Source: CADEED01 sp020442965
GTDB lineage: Bacteria > Pseudomonadota > Gammaproteobacteria > Steroidobacterales > Steroidobacteraceae
Length of the DNA stretch: 16,524 nucleotides
Assembly: GCA_041395525.1 (NCBI GenBank)
Contig: JAWLAH010000034.1
Coordinates: 1-16,524 of the forward strand
Reading direction: 5' to 3'
Both the position numbers and the translations under genes were made by a program. This document shows, piece by piece, positions 9,097 through 15,729 of the stretch. A model generated the notes under the pieces. That model saw nothing but the letters and a program-made list of their open reading frames with translations, did no database searches and had not been told where the DNA came from. The stretch's first letter is position 1, and each line of letters begins with the position of its first letter.

Positions 9097-9480
9097 ATGA
9101 AGAAACTTCGCGTTGCGTCGATCGACAGCAGCCCTGCACCCGCCCTGCATACCGTCAACCGGTATCTCGAGAAGAATTTTCCCGATTTCTTTGCCCAGGC
9201 CCGTTTCGACGTGGGCAATGACGACTATTTCCTCTACTCGCGCTTTGGCCAATACCTGGCCCGCTCCATCGAGCACCGGCGCGTACCCCGCGACAAAATC
9301 AATCGAGGCTTTACCGTTCTCAACAAGATGGCCCGTATGTCCGCGCGGCATCCCAAGGTGCGCGAGATGCTGATGAACGGTCCGTTGGAGCAGCTGGTCG
9401 ATGCACCGAAAGCGCGCGAACTGGCTCGCAAGCGTCTGTCACCCGTAGCGCAGGGCTATCTCGAGAGTCTCTGCGAATAA
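9097..9480 (+). CDS. Small helical cytoplasmic protein of unknown function (127 aa)
   Basis: I place the start at ATG 9097, preceded by GGAGGTGG (9080-9087). An upstream in-frame ATG at 9034 would add a 21-residue Gly/Trp-rich extension and lacks a comparable site. The product begins MKKLRVASIDSSPAPALH and has no signal peptide or membrane segment. It is predicted mostly helical: NRYLEKNFPDFFAQA (about 21-35), FLYSRFGQYLARSIEHRRV (about 45-63), DKINRGFTVLNKMARMSA (about 66-83), KVREMLMNGPLEQLVD (about 87-102) and ARELARKRLSPVAQGYLESL (about 106-125). The layout recalls small all-helical DUF7674-like proteins found with immunity-type genes, but this is only a resemblance by eye. No toxin gene adjoins it. 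It is divergent from the lipoprotein gene and convergent with the large membrane-protein gene. Confidence 0.8.
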   Translation: MKKLRVASIDSSPAPALHTVNRYLEKNFPDFFAQARFDVGNDDYFLYSRFGQYLARSIEHRRVPRDKINRGFTVLNKMARMSARHPKVREMLMNGPLEQLVDAPKARELARKRLSPVAQGYLESLCE

Positions 9481-9654
9481 CACAAGGAAGTGTCCAGGGA
9501 TCAGTCGGTCGCTCCGTGGGGGTGGTGAGCGACGCACGGCTTGCGGAATGACCGAGTGAAGCACCTCGGCCCAGATCGTCACCATCTGGGACTATTTGGT
9601 GCAATTCATCCGGCCTCAAGGCGCGGCGCAACGTCTGACAGCGACGTGTAGAGT
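9481..9654. other. Non-coding gap after the 127-aa gene, with weak hairpins
   Basis: No gene seen. Two short inverted repeats could act as transcription attenuators downstream of the plus-strand gene: GTCGCTC/GAGCGAC at 9508-9514 and 9527-9533 (12-nt loop), and CCCAGAT/ATCTGGG at 9570-9576 and 9584-9590 (7-nt loop, followed by ACTATTTGG). Neither has a proper T-run, so a canonical intrinsic terminator is not demonstrated. Confidence 0.3.
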
Positions 9655-9872
9655 TGAGAGCCGATCGAGGGGTTGCCTGCTGGAATTAGGTCCGGACCGA
9701 TCGCGCGTCGTCACGAGCGAAGCGCTCGTGACGGCGAACCTTGCGCGAATACGGCACGCATTCTTCTCCGCTGTCACGGCCAGACATTGGAACGGCCAGG
9801 AGCGCGCCGCACTCGGGCTGCGGCGATCTCAACGGACCAAATTCCAGCAGGCAACCCCTCGATCGGCTCTCA
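9655..9872. repeat. 218-bp element bounded by 40-bp near-perfect inverted repeats
   Basis: The left arm at 9655-9694 and the right arm at 9833-9872 are reverse complements at 39 of 40 positions, with a single mismatch near the inner end, and enclose 138 bp. Similarity continues weakly inwards (GATCGC in register at both sides). The ends read TG...CA and the arms share GAGAGCCGATCGAGGGGTTG at their outer part. The element fills the gap between two convergent genes, and its right end includes the stop codon of the 1388-residue gene. No reading frame inside looks protein-like. It resembles a MITE or a large REP-type palindrome pair, but no flanking direct duplication is visible and I do not recognise the terminal sequence as belonging to a known IS family. 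As RNA it would fold into a long stem from either strand. Confidence 0.93.
9706..9736. repeat. Compact hairpin inside the inverted-repeat element
   Basis: GTCACGAGCG (9710-9719) and CGCTCGTGAC (9723-9732) are exact reverse complements around a 3-nt AAG loop. The stem extends to 9706 and 9736 with one G-T wobble, giving about 14 bp. No T-run follows on either strand. It is off-centre in the element, close to the left arm. Confidence 0.85.
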
Positions 9873-12800
9873 TCCCTGACTTGCGGATCCATCCACCGCT
9901 GTCGCCACCAGCGTCCTGGTGCTGCGCCAAAATCCGTGCAGGGTCCACGCCGCAAACGCACGTTTGAGCCAGCGTACCAGTGCGACGGCGATCCACAGTG
10001 CCCAAGCGAACATCAAGGTACGATATACCCAGAGGGGGAATGAGATGAGTGTGGGTTGTGGCAGCGCCGACTCGCTCTGATCGTTGAACCAGGTGAACGT
10101 GCCAAAACCCGAACCTGGGCCGGCGACGCCCATATCGGGCGATTCCAGCAGCCCGTAGCGAATGCCCGAAAAAATGAGCGTGCTGAGTGCGAACAAGGTG
10201 AGTGCAGCGAGCCCAATCTGCACGAGATTGAAGAACTGCGGTGGGGCCTTCTCACCCCACCCCTCGCGCCAGCGGATTGCGAATAACCACGCTGCGACGA
10301 GTACGAAAACACTCCAGCTTGCGGTCGACAAGCCCAGGCCCAACAACAGCCACTCGTGGAACTTCAAGGGCGAATGGCGCCAGCGTGACAGCAGCAACGC
10401 CACCAGCAGGAAGGCTACCAACTCGCTCCAATAGAGTATCACCGGGCCGATGCCGGAGCCCAAGGCAGCGAGTGGCCAGCGCGCCTCGGACGTGACAATT
10501 GTCGACTGGATATTGCTGGCCCGCGCCTTGAGATCAACCGGCGCAGGGCTGTCACGCAGCGCAGCGCCGCGCGAATCCTGCCATTGAATCGCAAGCTCGT
10601 GCTCACCCGGCAGAACGGGTAACGAGAGCTCGCCCTGCTTCTCGGGTCGCAATTGCTGCGCCTGTCCGTCCACTTGCACCGCGGTGACCCGTGCGTCCGC
10701 CGGCAACTGGATCGTGTGCCGCCCCCCCTGCGTACTGCGGTAGCGCAAATTCAACGAGTAGTCTGACGACCGTTTGCCGATCGTTCGCTGCTGCGTGACC
10801 GAGTCGATCGCCAGCGTTGCGCCCGCCGCGGGGATGGGACGTGATAGCGCAACCTGCAATTTCTCGCCGGCGCGCGGATAGAACTGAAAGATCCACCCAC
10901 CGCCGTTGAAATTGTCAGGTAGAACCGCGGGGAGACCGCTGAATTCCGCTCGCCACTCAGGGCTCACACTGAAGTTCCACACCTCTGTTCGTGCCGCACC
11001 GGGTGACACTTCCAGCACTAACGATTCACTTTTTGGCAAGGCCGAGCGCCAGGCGACATTGTTCTCACCGGCGCCCATGCCCACGACTACTTTTCGCCCC
11101 TCTCCAACTTGCAAGCGTTCCGTCAGAACCGACTCGCCGGCGATCAGCGGCACTTCGACGGTGATGGCCGTTCGCGCGGGGGCAATTCGTGAGACGGTGG
11201 TTGCAATGCGCCAGTCGGTCCCGAGTGCAAAGTTACGCTCGACTCGAACGAATGTCGGGAACTCGGTAGCCGCCTCGAGCAACTCTTTACCGCTCTGCGC
11301 TTCGCCACTGCGTTCGCGCGTGAGCTCGAGTGAACCGGAAATCATGCGCGAGTCTGTGACACCCGCAACCGCCCAGCTCTGCGCGCGCACGTCGATCGCA
11401 CGCGGTTGTTGCGGAAACACCAGCTGAATCGATTGTGCGGCCGCAAGGCGACCACTCAACCTGAGGGTGTGCGCGCCTGCCGACAACGGCACCCAAACCG
11501 AACCGTCCCCTTCGCGTGTCATCGCCATTGCCGCACGGCCGTCTACGGTAACGCCGTCGAGCTGCCAGCGGTCGGCCGCGTACGGTACCGCAATTGCAAG
11601 CGACGTGAGTGCACTTGCCTGCAATGTCACGTCCAAGCGATCGCCCTGTACGCTAACGACTGCGGCCGCAATGTCCGCGCAGGTTGGATGGCACTTCGGG
11701 GGCTCGATCAAACGCGCTTTGAGGTCGTTCAGGAGCGCGATATCCGGAGTTGCAGTGGCGAACGCGACCGGCCCGATGGATCCCCATGCGATCAGAACGA
11801 ATGCCAGCCATGCTGCCGCAGATGGCGGCGCACTCTCCCTGCGCGATCGCCAGTTCAATTTGGAGCCGAAGCTCAGGCGCGCCAGCGCAAAGAACAGCGC
11901 AGCGAGCGCCAATACGCCGATCACCCGCCAGAAAAATAGCAAAGCCGGACCCAAGTAGACAAAGCGCACGGTCTGATCTGGCTCCACCGGACCGGACCAG
12001 CCATAACTATATGAACGATAGTGCCACGCGGGAATGCCGCGTCCCGCCTGCCGCACCGTGTCGGGGGCATAGCTCTGCAGGCTGGAGCCATACTTGGACC
12101 TGTTAGCTGGATCATCCCTCAGCCGGCGGCTTTCAATACTGGTGATGCTGTTCTGGGCTTTGTCTGCCGCGCGGCCGACGTCGCTCTCGACCGCCGCTTC
12201 CTCCACGATCGCTGGTGCTTCCATGGCGGGCGCGGCAGACGGCGCCACGTCCCCACCCATCTGTGTGTCGCGGGAAGCGGCGACGAAACTCGTCAATCCG
12301 CCCGACAACTCCAACTGCGGATGAATTGCGAGGCGCAACTGGCTCCAGAGGAACGGCAGCAAGGCGAGTCCCAGCACTGCAAAACTTGCGGTTCGGTAAT
12401 ACCCGGCTAGCCGACGGAAGCGACCTTCTGGTGCAGCGCGCGCGACCGCGAATGCGGCTAACACATTGGCCCACAACCAGATGAACATCGGTGCCTCCTG
12501 GTAAGTGAGCGCGAATGCCAACAGCGCAATCGCCGCGACAATCCACCCCGCCGCCCAGCGTACGAACACGATGACGACGATTACGCCGAAGACGCTCCAC
12601 AGACCCCAGCGCTCGATCCAGGAGCCGCGTGCATAGTCCGCACCCGGTGCGGCCAGCAACAGATGGCCGGGTGGCAGATTCAGCTGTCCGGTCACGCTAT
12701 CGAAGCGCTGCAGCCAGCCGGTCGCCGCGAGTGCCCCGCGAGCGGTCTCCGTGCGCGCCGTCGTCGTGATCTGCAAATCCGGTACCCGTAGTTCCACACC

Positions 12801-14036
12801 TCGCTTGCCGGCCTCGTCACTTTCCGTGATCAGGAGCGGCTCGCCGCCGAGCCGTGCACTCTCGAGTTTGTAAGGTGCCTGCATATCGAGCCGCCAATCG
12901 CGTCGCAGTGTGCCATTGATGTTATCGACCGCCGTGAATCCATGGTGATCAAAGTCCAGCCACAGTGAGCGGTTGAGCGCGAGCTTGTTGCCATCCGCGT
13001 TCGCCAGACCCCGACTGCGCTCATCGACGCGCAAGGTAGTGTCCGGCATCATTCGATAAGCCGGCAACAAACGCCAATCGTTAGGAACGTTTGCCTGGGT
13101 GGGGTCGATTGCCTCGGCACCTTCCAGCGCAATCACTCGCAAACGATCATCGCTGGCGAAGCTCCAGATCTCCTCGCGCGGCCACGGGCCTTTGACCGCT
13201 GGGCGACGCAGGTCCTTTGCCACATCCGCGCCACGCGCCGTGAGTTCGAGCTCATAAGCACCCGGCCGCAACTGCACACGCAACTCCCCATTCGGTGCGA
13301 GTTGCGCGGGCAACTCGCCGGTGAGCGCCAGCGGCACGAAGCCTTCCGGTAACACACGACCGAGACTTTCTTCGCGAGCATCGCCCGCCACCTGCAGGCG
13401 AATTCTCGTGGCCAGATAGACGGGCGATTCGTCTCGTACCAGGCGGAACACCTGCAAATTCAAGGTCGCGGCCTGTATCGCGCTCTTGCGCTTGCCTAAC
13501 CACAGAGCTCCGCCGGGACGCTCTGGTTGTGTCACCGTCTGGCCGTCGACCACCAGATCGACCAACGCAGACTGGGCCGGAAGCGGCAGCGATTCGGGCC
13601 GCGAACTCCAGTCGAAAATCCCCACCAGCGTGTACGCACCGGCTGGCAATCGCACCTGCGGAACGCCACCGCGCAACACCACGGCAGCTGTACTGCCATT
13701 GATGCGAACATCGCGCGGCCACACTTGCGCACTACCCGGTAGTGCAACCCACGATTCCACCAATACCTGCCAGCGCTGCGCGAAACGCCCGCCGCGCGCG
13801 TCAACCTCTACGCGAAGTCTTTCCGGCCAGGCGCACCGATACGAATTTTCGTCCCCGGGATCACGGCTCGAAAGAAACGGACAAGCACGGAACTCCTCGC
13901 CCCGGAGCACCCACGCCTGCCAGTCCCGCAGCTCTTCGGGCACGGCCACGTCGGCACTCTTGGCAGGTTTCGTGTGAATGCTGCCGGTCAGCAGCAAGAC
14001 CGCCGTTACGAACGCGACTCCAAATCGGCTAATCAT
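9870..14036 (-). CDS. Large multi-pass membrane protein with repeated exported beta-rich regions, function unknown (1388 aa)
   Basis: I do not recognise a named family. The start at 14036 has AAGGGAG upstream and gives a signal sequence (MISRFGVAFVTAVLLLTGSI, likely cleaved near residue 28). Residues 30-470 are beta-rich, with Cys52/Cys68 and Ig-like edge motifs (PAGAYTLVG at 131, RPGAYELEL at about 257). About four membrane helices lie in 475-595, followed by a low-complexity linker rich in Ala/Pro/Glu and a conspicuous segment, GIPAWHYRSYSYGWSGPV, at roughly 665-682. Further helices lie near 693-720 and 738-760, with a second exported beta-rich region from about 765 to 1185 (CHPTC at about 780, SAGAHTLRLSG at about 851, LPGEHELAIQW at about 1141). 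About four C-terminal helices occupy 1190-1360. The repeated PG/AG-x-(Y/H)-x-L edge suggests duplicated beta-sandwich units. Inference: an inner-membrane protein with large periplasmic domains, perhaps in envelope maintenance. The stop codon lies in the inverted-repeat arm. Confidence 0.88.
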   Translation of the reverse strand: MISRFGVAFVTAVLLLTGSIHTKPAKSADVAVPEELRDWQAWVLRGEEFRACPFLSSRDPGDENSYRCAWPERLRVEVDARGGRFAQRWQVLVESWVALPGSAQVWPRDVRINGSTAAVVLRGGVPQVRLPAGAYTLVGIFDWSSRPESLPLPAQSALVDLVVDGQTVTQPERPGGALWLGKRKSAIQAATLNLQVFRLVRDESPVYLATRIRLQVAGDAREESLGRVLPEGFVPLALTGELPAQLAPNGELRVQLRPGAYELELTARGADVAKDLRRPAVKGPWPREEIWSFASDDRLRVIALEGAEAIDPTQANVPNDWRLLPAYRMMPDTTLRVDERSRGLANADGNKLALNRSLWLDFDHHGFTAVDNINGTLRRDWRLDMQAPYKLESARLGGEPLLITESDEAGKRGVELRVPDLQITTTARTETARGALAATGWLQRFDSVTGQLNLPPGHLLLAAPGADYARGSWIERWGLWSVFGVIVVIVFVRWAAGWIVAAIALLAFALTYQEAPMFIWLWANVLAAFAVARAAPEGRFRRLAGYYRTASFAVLGLALLPFLWSQLRLAIHPQLELSGGLTSFVAASRDTQMGGDVAPSAAPAMEAPAIVEEAAVESDVGRAADKAQNSITSIESRRLRDDPANRSKYGSSLQSYAPDTVRQAGRGIPAWHYRSYSYGWSGPVEPDQTVRFVYLGPALLFFWRVIGVLALAALFFALARLSFGSKLNWRSRRESAPPSAAAWLAFVLIAWGSIGPVAFATATPDIALLNDLKARLIEPPKCHPTCADIAAAVVSVQGDRLDVTLQASALTSLAIAVPYAADRWQLDGVTVDGRAAMAMTREGDGSVWVPLSAGAHTLRLSGRLAAAQSIQLVFPQQPRAIDVRAQSWAVAGVTDSRMISGSLELTRERSGEAQSGKELLEAATEFPTFVRVERNFALGTDWRIATTVSRIAPARTAITVEVPLIAGESVLTERLQVGEGRKVVVGMGAGENNVAWRSALPKSESLVLEVSPGAARTEVWNFSVSPEWRAEFSGLPAVLPDNFNGGGWIFQFYPRAGEKLQVALSRPIPAAGATLAIDSVTQQRTIGKRSSDYSLNLRYRSTQGGRHTIQLPADARVTAVQVDGQAQQLRPEKQGELSLPVLPGEHELAIQWQDSRGAALRDSPAPVDLKARASNIQSTIVTSEARWPLAALGSGIGPVILYWSELVAFLLVALLLSRWRHSPLKFHEWLLLGLGLSTASWSVFVLVAAWLFAIRWREGWGEKAPPQFFNLVQIGLAALTLFALSTLIFSGIRYGLLESPDMGVAGPGSGFGTFTWFNDQSESALPQPTLISFPLWVYRTLMFAWALWIAVALVRWLKRAFAAWTLHGFWRSTRTLVATAVDGSASQG

Positions 14037-14047
14037 TCGACGGTTCT

Positions 14048-14054
14048 CCCTTGC
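14048..14054 (-). promoter_or_regulatory. Shine-Dalgarno for the 1388-aa gene
   Basis: The minus strand reads AAGGGAGAACCGTCGA immediately before ATG 14036. The AGGGAG core sits about 9-10 nt upstream, supporting this start. Confidence 0.6.
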
Positions 14055-14152
14055 GGTGCATCAGGAGTGTAGCAAGACCCGGCGCGAGGTAGCGCATGCA
14101 ATCGCAGCTCCGCCTGTGCCGCTGTTGAACGTTGCTCCAGGCGTAAATGGGC

Positions 14153-14158
14153 TAACAT
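14153..14158 (+). promoter_or_regulatory. -10-like hexamer directly upstream of the racemase-like gene
   Basis: TAACAT lies 6 nt before the ATG at 14165, with no Shine-Dalgarno between or before it. If used as a -10 element, transcription would start at or next to the A of the ATG, giving a leaderless mRNA. No well-spaced -35 is evident (TTGAAC at 14134-14139 is too far and TTGCTC slightly too close), so confidence is low. Confidence 0.25.
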
Positions 14159-14164
14159 TGCCGC

Positions 14165-14905
14165 ATGAATTTCGCAGACTATGGTCCGCGGGCGCGCGTC
14201 GGTGTTGCTGTACCACAAGCGAACCCGACCGTCGAACCCGAGATGCGGGAGCTGTTACCGGCAACGATCGGCGTGTATGCCACGCGGTTGGTACATGGGG
14301 CACCGAACGTTGAAGATCGGTTGCTTCACTACGTCACACACATCGCAGATTCTATCAAGAGCTACGGACCAATGCGACTTGCGGCGTTCGGCTTTGGCTG
14401 CACTGGGTCATCGTATATCGTCGGCGCGCAGCGAGAGGATGAACTGACGGCGGCGGCGGCGGCGGCGTGCATGCTACCGGTGGTCACCGCGGCACAAGCG
14501 ATCAGACAGGCGCTGGCGAAGCTGGCGGCGCGGCGAATCGCGCTCGTATCACCGTATCCAGAAGCCTTGGCCGAGTCCGGCTATGCCTACTGGCGCAATG
14601 CCGACATCAACGTCGTGCACGCCTTGCGCGTCGCTGAGCGCCTCTCGGACACTCACGATATCTACGAACTAACGAGTCAGGATGCTCTGCGAGCGATCAA
14701 TGCCGTGACGAAAGACGACGTGGATTGTATCGTCGTATCCGGCACCGGAATGCCGACGCTTGCGGCCCTGCGTCAGCGAGGTTGTGCGGCGCGCGGTGTA
14801 CCCGTTATCTCTTCGAATCTTTGCCTCGCTTGGTCCTTGTTAGTATGCGCGGCACCCGAACTGGCCCCCGCCTTACCAGCGGGCTTGATCGTCGCAAAGC
14901 CATAG
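14165..14905 (+). CDS. Aspartate/glutamate racemase-superfamily enzyme, maleate isomerase-like (246 aa), second Cys missing
   Basis: The product has the two-lobed Asp/Glu racemase fold used by racemases, maleate cis-trans isomerases and arylmalonate decarboxylases. The N-terminal substrate-loop motif VAVPQANPTVEPEM (13-27) is closest to maleate isomerase-like members. FGFGCTGSS (75-83) carries the first catalytic cysteine, Cys79. The C-terminal lobe has IALVSPYPEA (125-134), VVSGTGMPTL (190-199) and GVPVISSNLCLAWSLL (211-226). In two-Cys relatives the second cysteine lies in the SGC/SCT segment before MPTL, whereas here that spot is Gly193-Thr194. Arylmalonate decarboxylase shows the opposite pattern (first Cys lost, second kept). 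The length is normal and the frame intact, so this looks like an altered mechanism or substrate rather than a pseudogene. No Shine-Dalgarno precedes the ATG. The last 133 bp overlap modA on the other strand. The substrate cannot be inferred. Confidence 0.87.
   Translation: MNFADYGPRARVGVAVPQANPTVEPEMRELLPATIGVYATRLVHGAPNVEDRLLHYVTHIADSIKSYGPMRLAAFGFGCTGSSYIVGAQREDELTAAAAAACMLPVVTAAQAIRQALAKLAARRIALVSPYPEALAESGYAYWRNADINVVHALRVAERLSDTHDIYELTSQDALRAINAVTKDDVDCIVVSGTGMPTLAALRQRGCAARGVPVISSNLCLAWSLLVCAAPELAPALPAGLIVAKP
14448..14467 (+). repeat. CGG trinucleotide tract inside the racemase-like gene
   Basis: Twenty consecutive bases form uninterrupted CGG units, encoding the alanine run at about residues 96-101. 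The tract could slip by whole codons without breaking the frame. No functional meaning is evident. Confidence 0.9.
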
Positions 14906-15672
14906 CGCTTGAAGCGCGCGAGCGCGCCGTCGGACCGCAGGTATTCGAGCAAACGTACCGCGCCCGGACTCGCCGCCCGCGTCAACGCGACCGGATAGAC
15001 GATCGGCGCATGTGTCGCGGCTTCGAACTCGGCGACGACTCGAACTCGCGGCTCGAGTTTTGCATCCGTAGCGTAGACGACGCCGAGTGGCGCCTCGCCA
15101 CGCGCGACGAATGCGAGCGCACCGCGAACGTTGTCAGCGTAGGCGGTCCGGCCCTCGATCGCATGCCACACGCCAATCGATTGCAGCGCGCCGCGAGCAT
15201 AGCGGCCAGCCGGAACAGCCGCCGGGTCGCCGAGCGCGAGCCTCCCACGACCCAGCGCGGCAAGTAGCGTGCTGGCGTTCTGCAAATCGACCTGAACTTT
15301 GCTGTTGATCGGTGCAATCAGTACCAGGCGATTGCCAAGTAGATCCTGGCGCGTATTGGGTCGCAGCAAGCCGCGCTGCTGCAGGTAGTTCATCCATTCG
15401 AGATCGGCGGAAAGAAATAGATCAGCGTCAGCACCAGCCTCTATCTGGCGGGCAAGGATTGCACTCGATGCAAAGGACAGCCGCACCGGTATCCCGGTTG
15501 AGCGTGTAAACGCGGTGGTGATTTCCTGCAGAACGTCGGTGAGTGAAGCCGCAGCATAGGCTGTTACGACCTCGTGCGTTGCTTGTGCGCCTGACGCAAC
15601 GCTCGGCATCGCGGCACAGAGCAGCACCACTCGCAGAGCGCATCTTGTTAGCTCGTGAAGTCGCCGGCGCAC
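14773..15672 (-). CDS. modA: Molybdate ABC transporter substrate-binding protein ModA (299 aa), with C-terminal extension
   Basis: Periplasmic protein that captures molybdate (or tungstate) and delivers it to ModB-ModC. Residues 1-28 are a signal peptide ending PSVASGA. Family landmarks are present: TAYAAASLTDVLQEI (37-51), SFASSAILARQIEAGADADLFLSAD (66-90, with LFLSAD typical), ALGDPAAVPAGRYARGAL (146-163), and YADNVRGALAFVARGEAPLGVVYATDA (178-204). By analogy with E. coli ModA the oxyanion ligands would be Ser43, Ser70, Ala155, Val182 and Tyr200. The start is GTG at 15672; a stop lies a few codons upstream in frame and no clear Shine-Dalgarno is seen. The family normally ends near FKRYGF (254-259), but this protein continues about 40 residues (polar, Ala/Arg-rich), encoded opposite the racemase-like gene's end. 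No modB or modC adjoins it, so it is an orphan here or the transporter lies elsewhere. Confidence 0.93.
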   Translation of the reverse strand: MRRRLHELTRCALRVVLLCAAMPSVASGAQATHEVVTAYAAASLTDVLQEITTAFTRSTGIPVRLSFASSAILARQIEAGADADLFLSADLEWMNYLQQRGLLRPNTRQDLLGNRLVLIAPINSKVQVDLQNASTLLAALGRGRLALGDPAAVPAGRYARGALQSIGVWHAIEGRTAYADNVRGALAFVARGEAPLGVVYATDAKLEPRVRVVAEFEAATHAPIVYPVALTRAASPGAVRLLEYLRSDGALARFKRYGFATIKPAGKAGASSGAAHTNKDQARQRFEEITGTPRAAQPR

Positions 15673-15729
15673 GCTGCGAGCGTATCATTTGACGCACAAG
15701 AGCGCATCCGTACCTGCTACTCTTTGCAG
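15673..15729. promoter_or_regulatory. 57-bp divergent intergenic region between modA and the DUF924 gene
   Basis: It must hold both promoters if the genes are transcribed separately. On the plus strand TTGACG (15689-15694) is a good -35 match, but the best -10-like sequence, TACTCT (15718-15723), is 23 bp away, too far for a normal pair. TACTCT ends 6 nt before the DUF924 ATG at 15730, which has no Shine-Dalgarno. No ModE-type palindrome was recognised. Confidence 0.25.

Noticed and set aside
8976..9218. N-terminal extension of the NTF2-like protein to 9218
   Set aside because: It would overlap the divergent gene at 9097 and bury the signal sequence; the ATG at 8975 has a good ribosome site.
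9655..9872. Integron attC site
   Set aside because: The arms lack GTTRRRY/RYYYAAC core sites in the right places and no cassette array or integrase is present.
9645..9882. Target-site duplication flanking the inverted-repeat element
   Set aside because: Left flank (GTAGAGT) and right flank (TCCCTGA) share no direct repeat at the arm ends, so recent transposition cannot be claimed from the flanks.
9596..9967. Open frames on both strands through the inverted-repeat element (also 9686-9961, minus)
   Set aside because: They share the peptide SRSRGCLLE only because the arms are inverted copies read from each strand. They overlap the 3' end of the membrane-protein gene and look non-coding.
15689..15723. 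TTGACG...TACTCT as a standard sigma-70 promoter
   Set aside because: The spacer is 23 bp, well outside the usual 16-18 bp; only the -10-like part was kept, as a weak leaderless hint.
15655..15729. Longer DUF924 protein starting at 15655
   Set aside because: It would start within modA's signal-peptide codons, and the 25 extra residues precede the point where family members normally begin.
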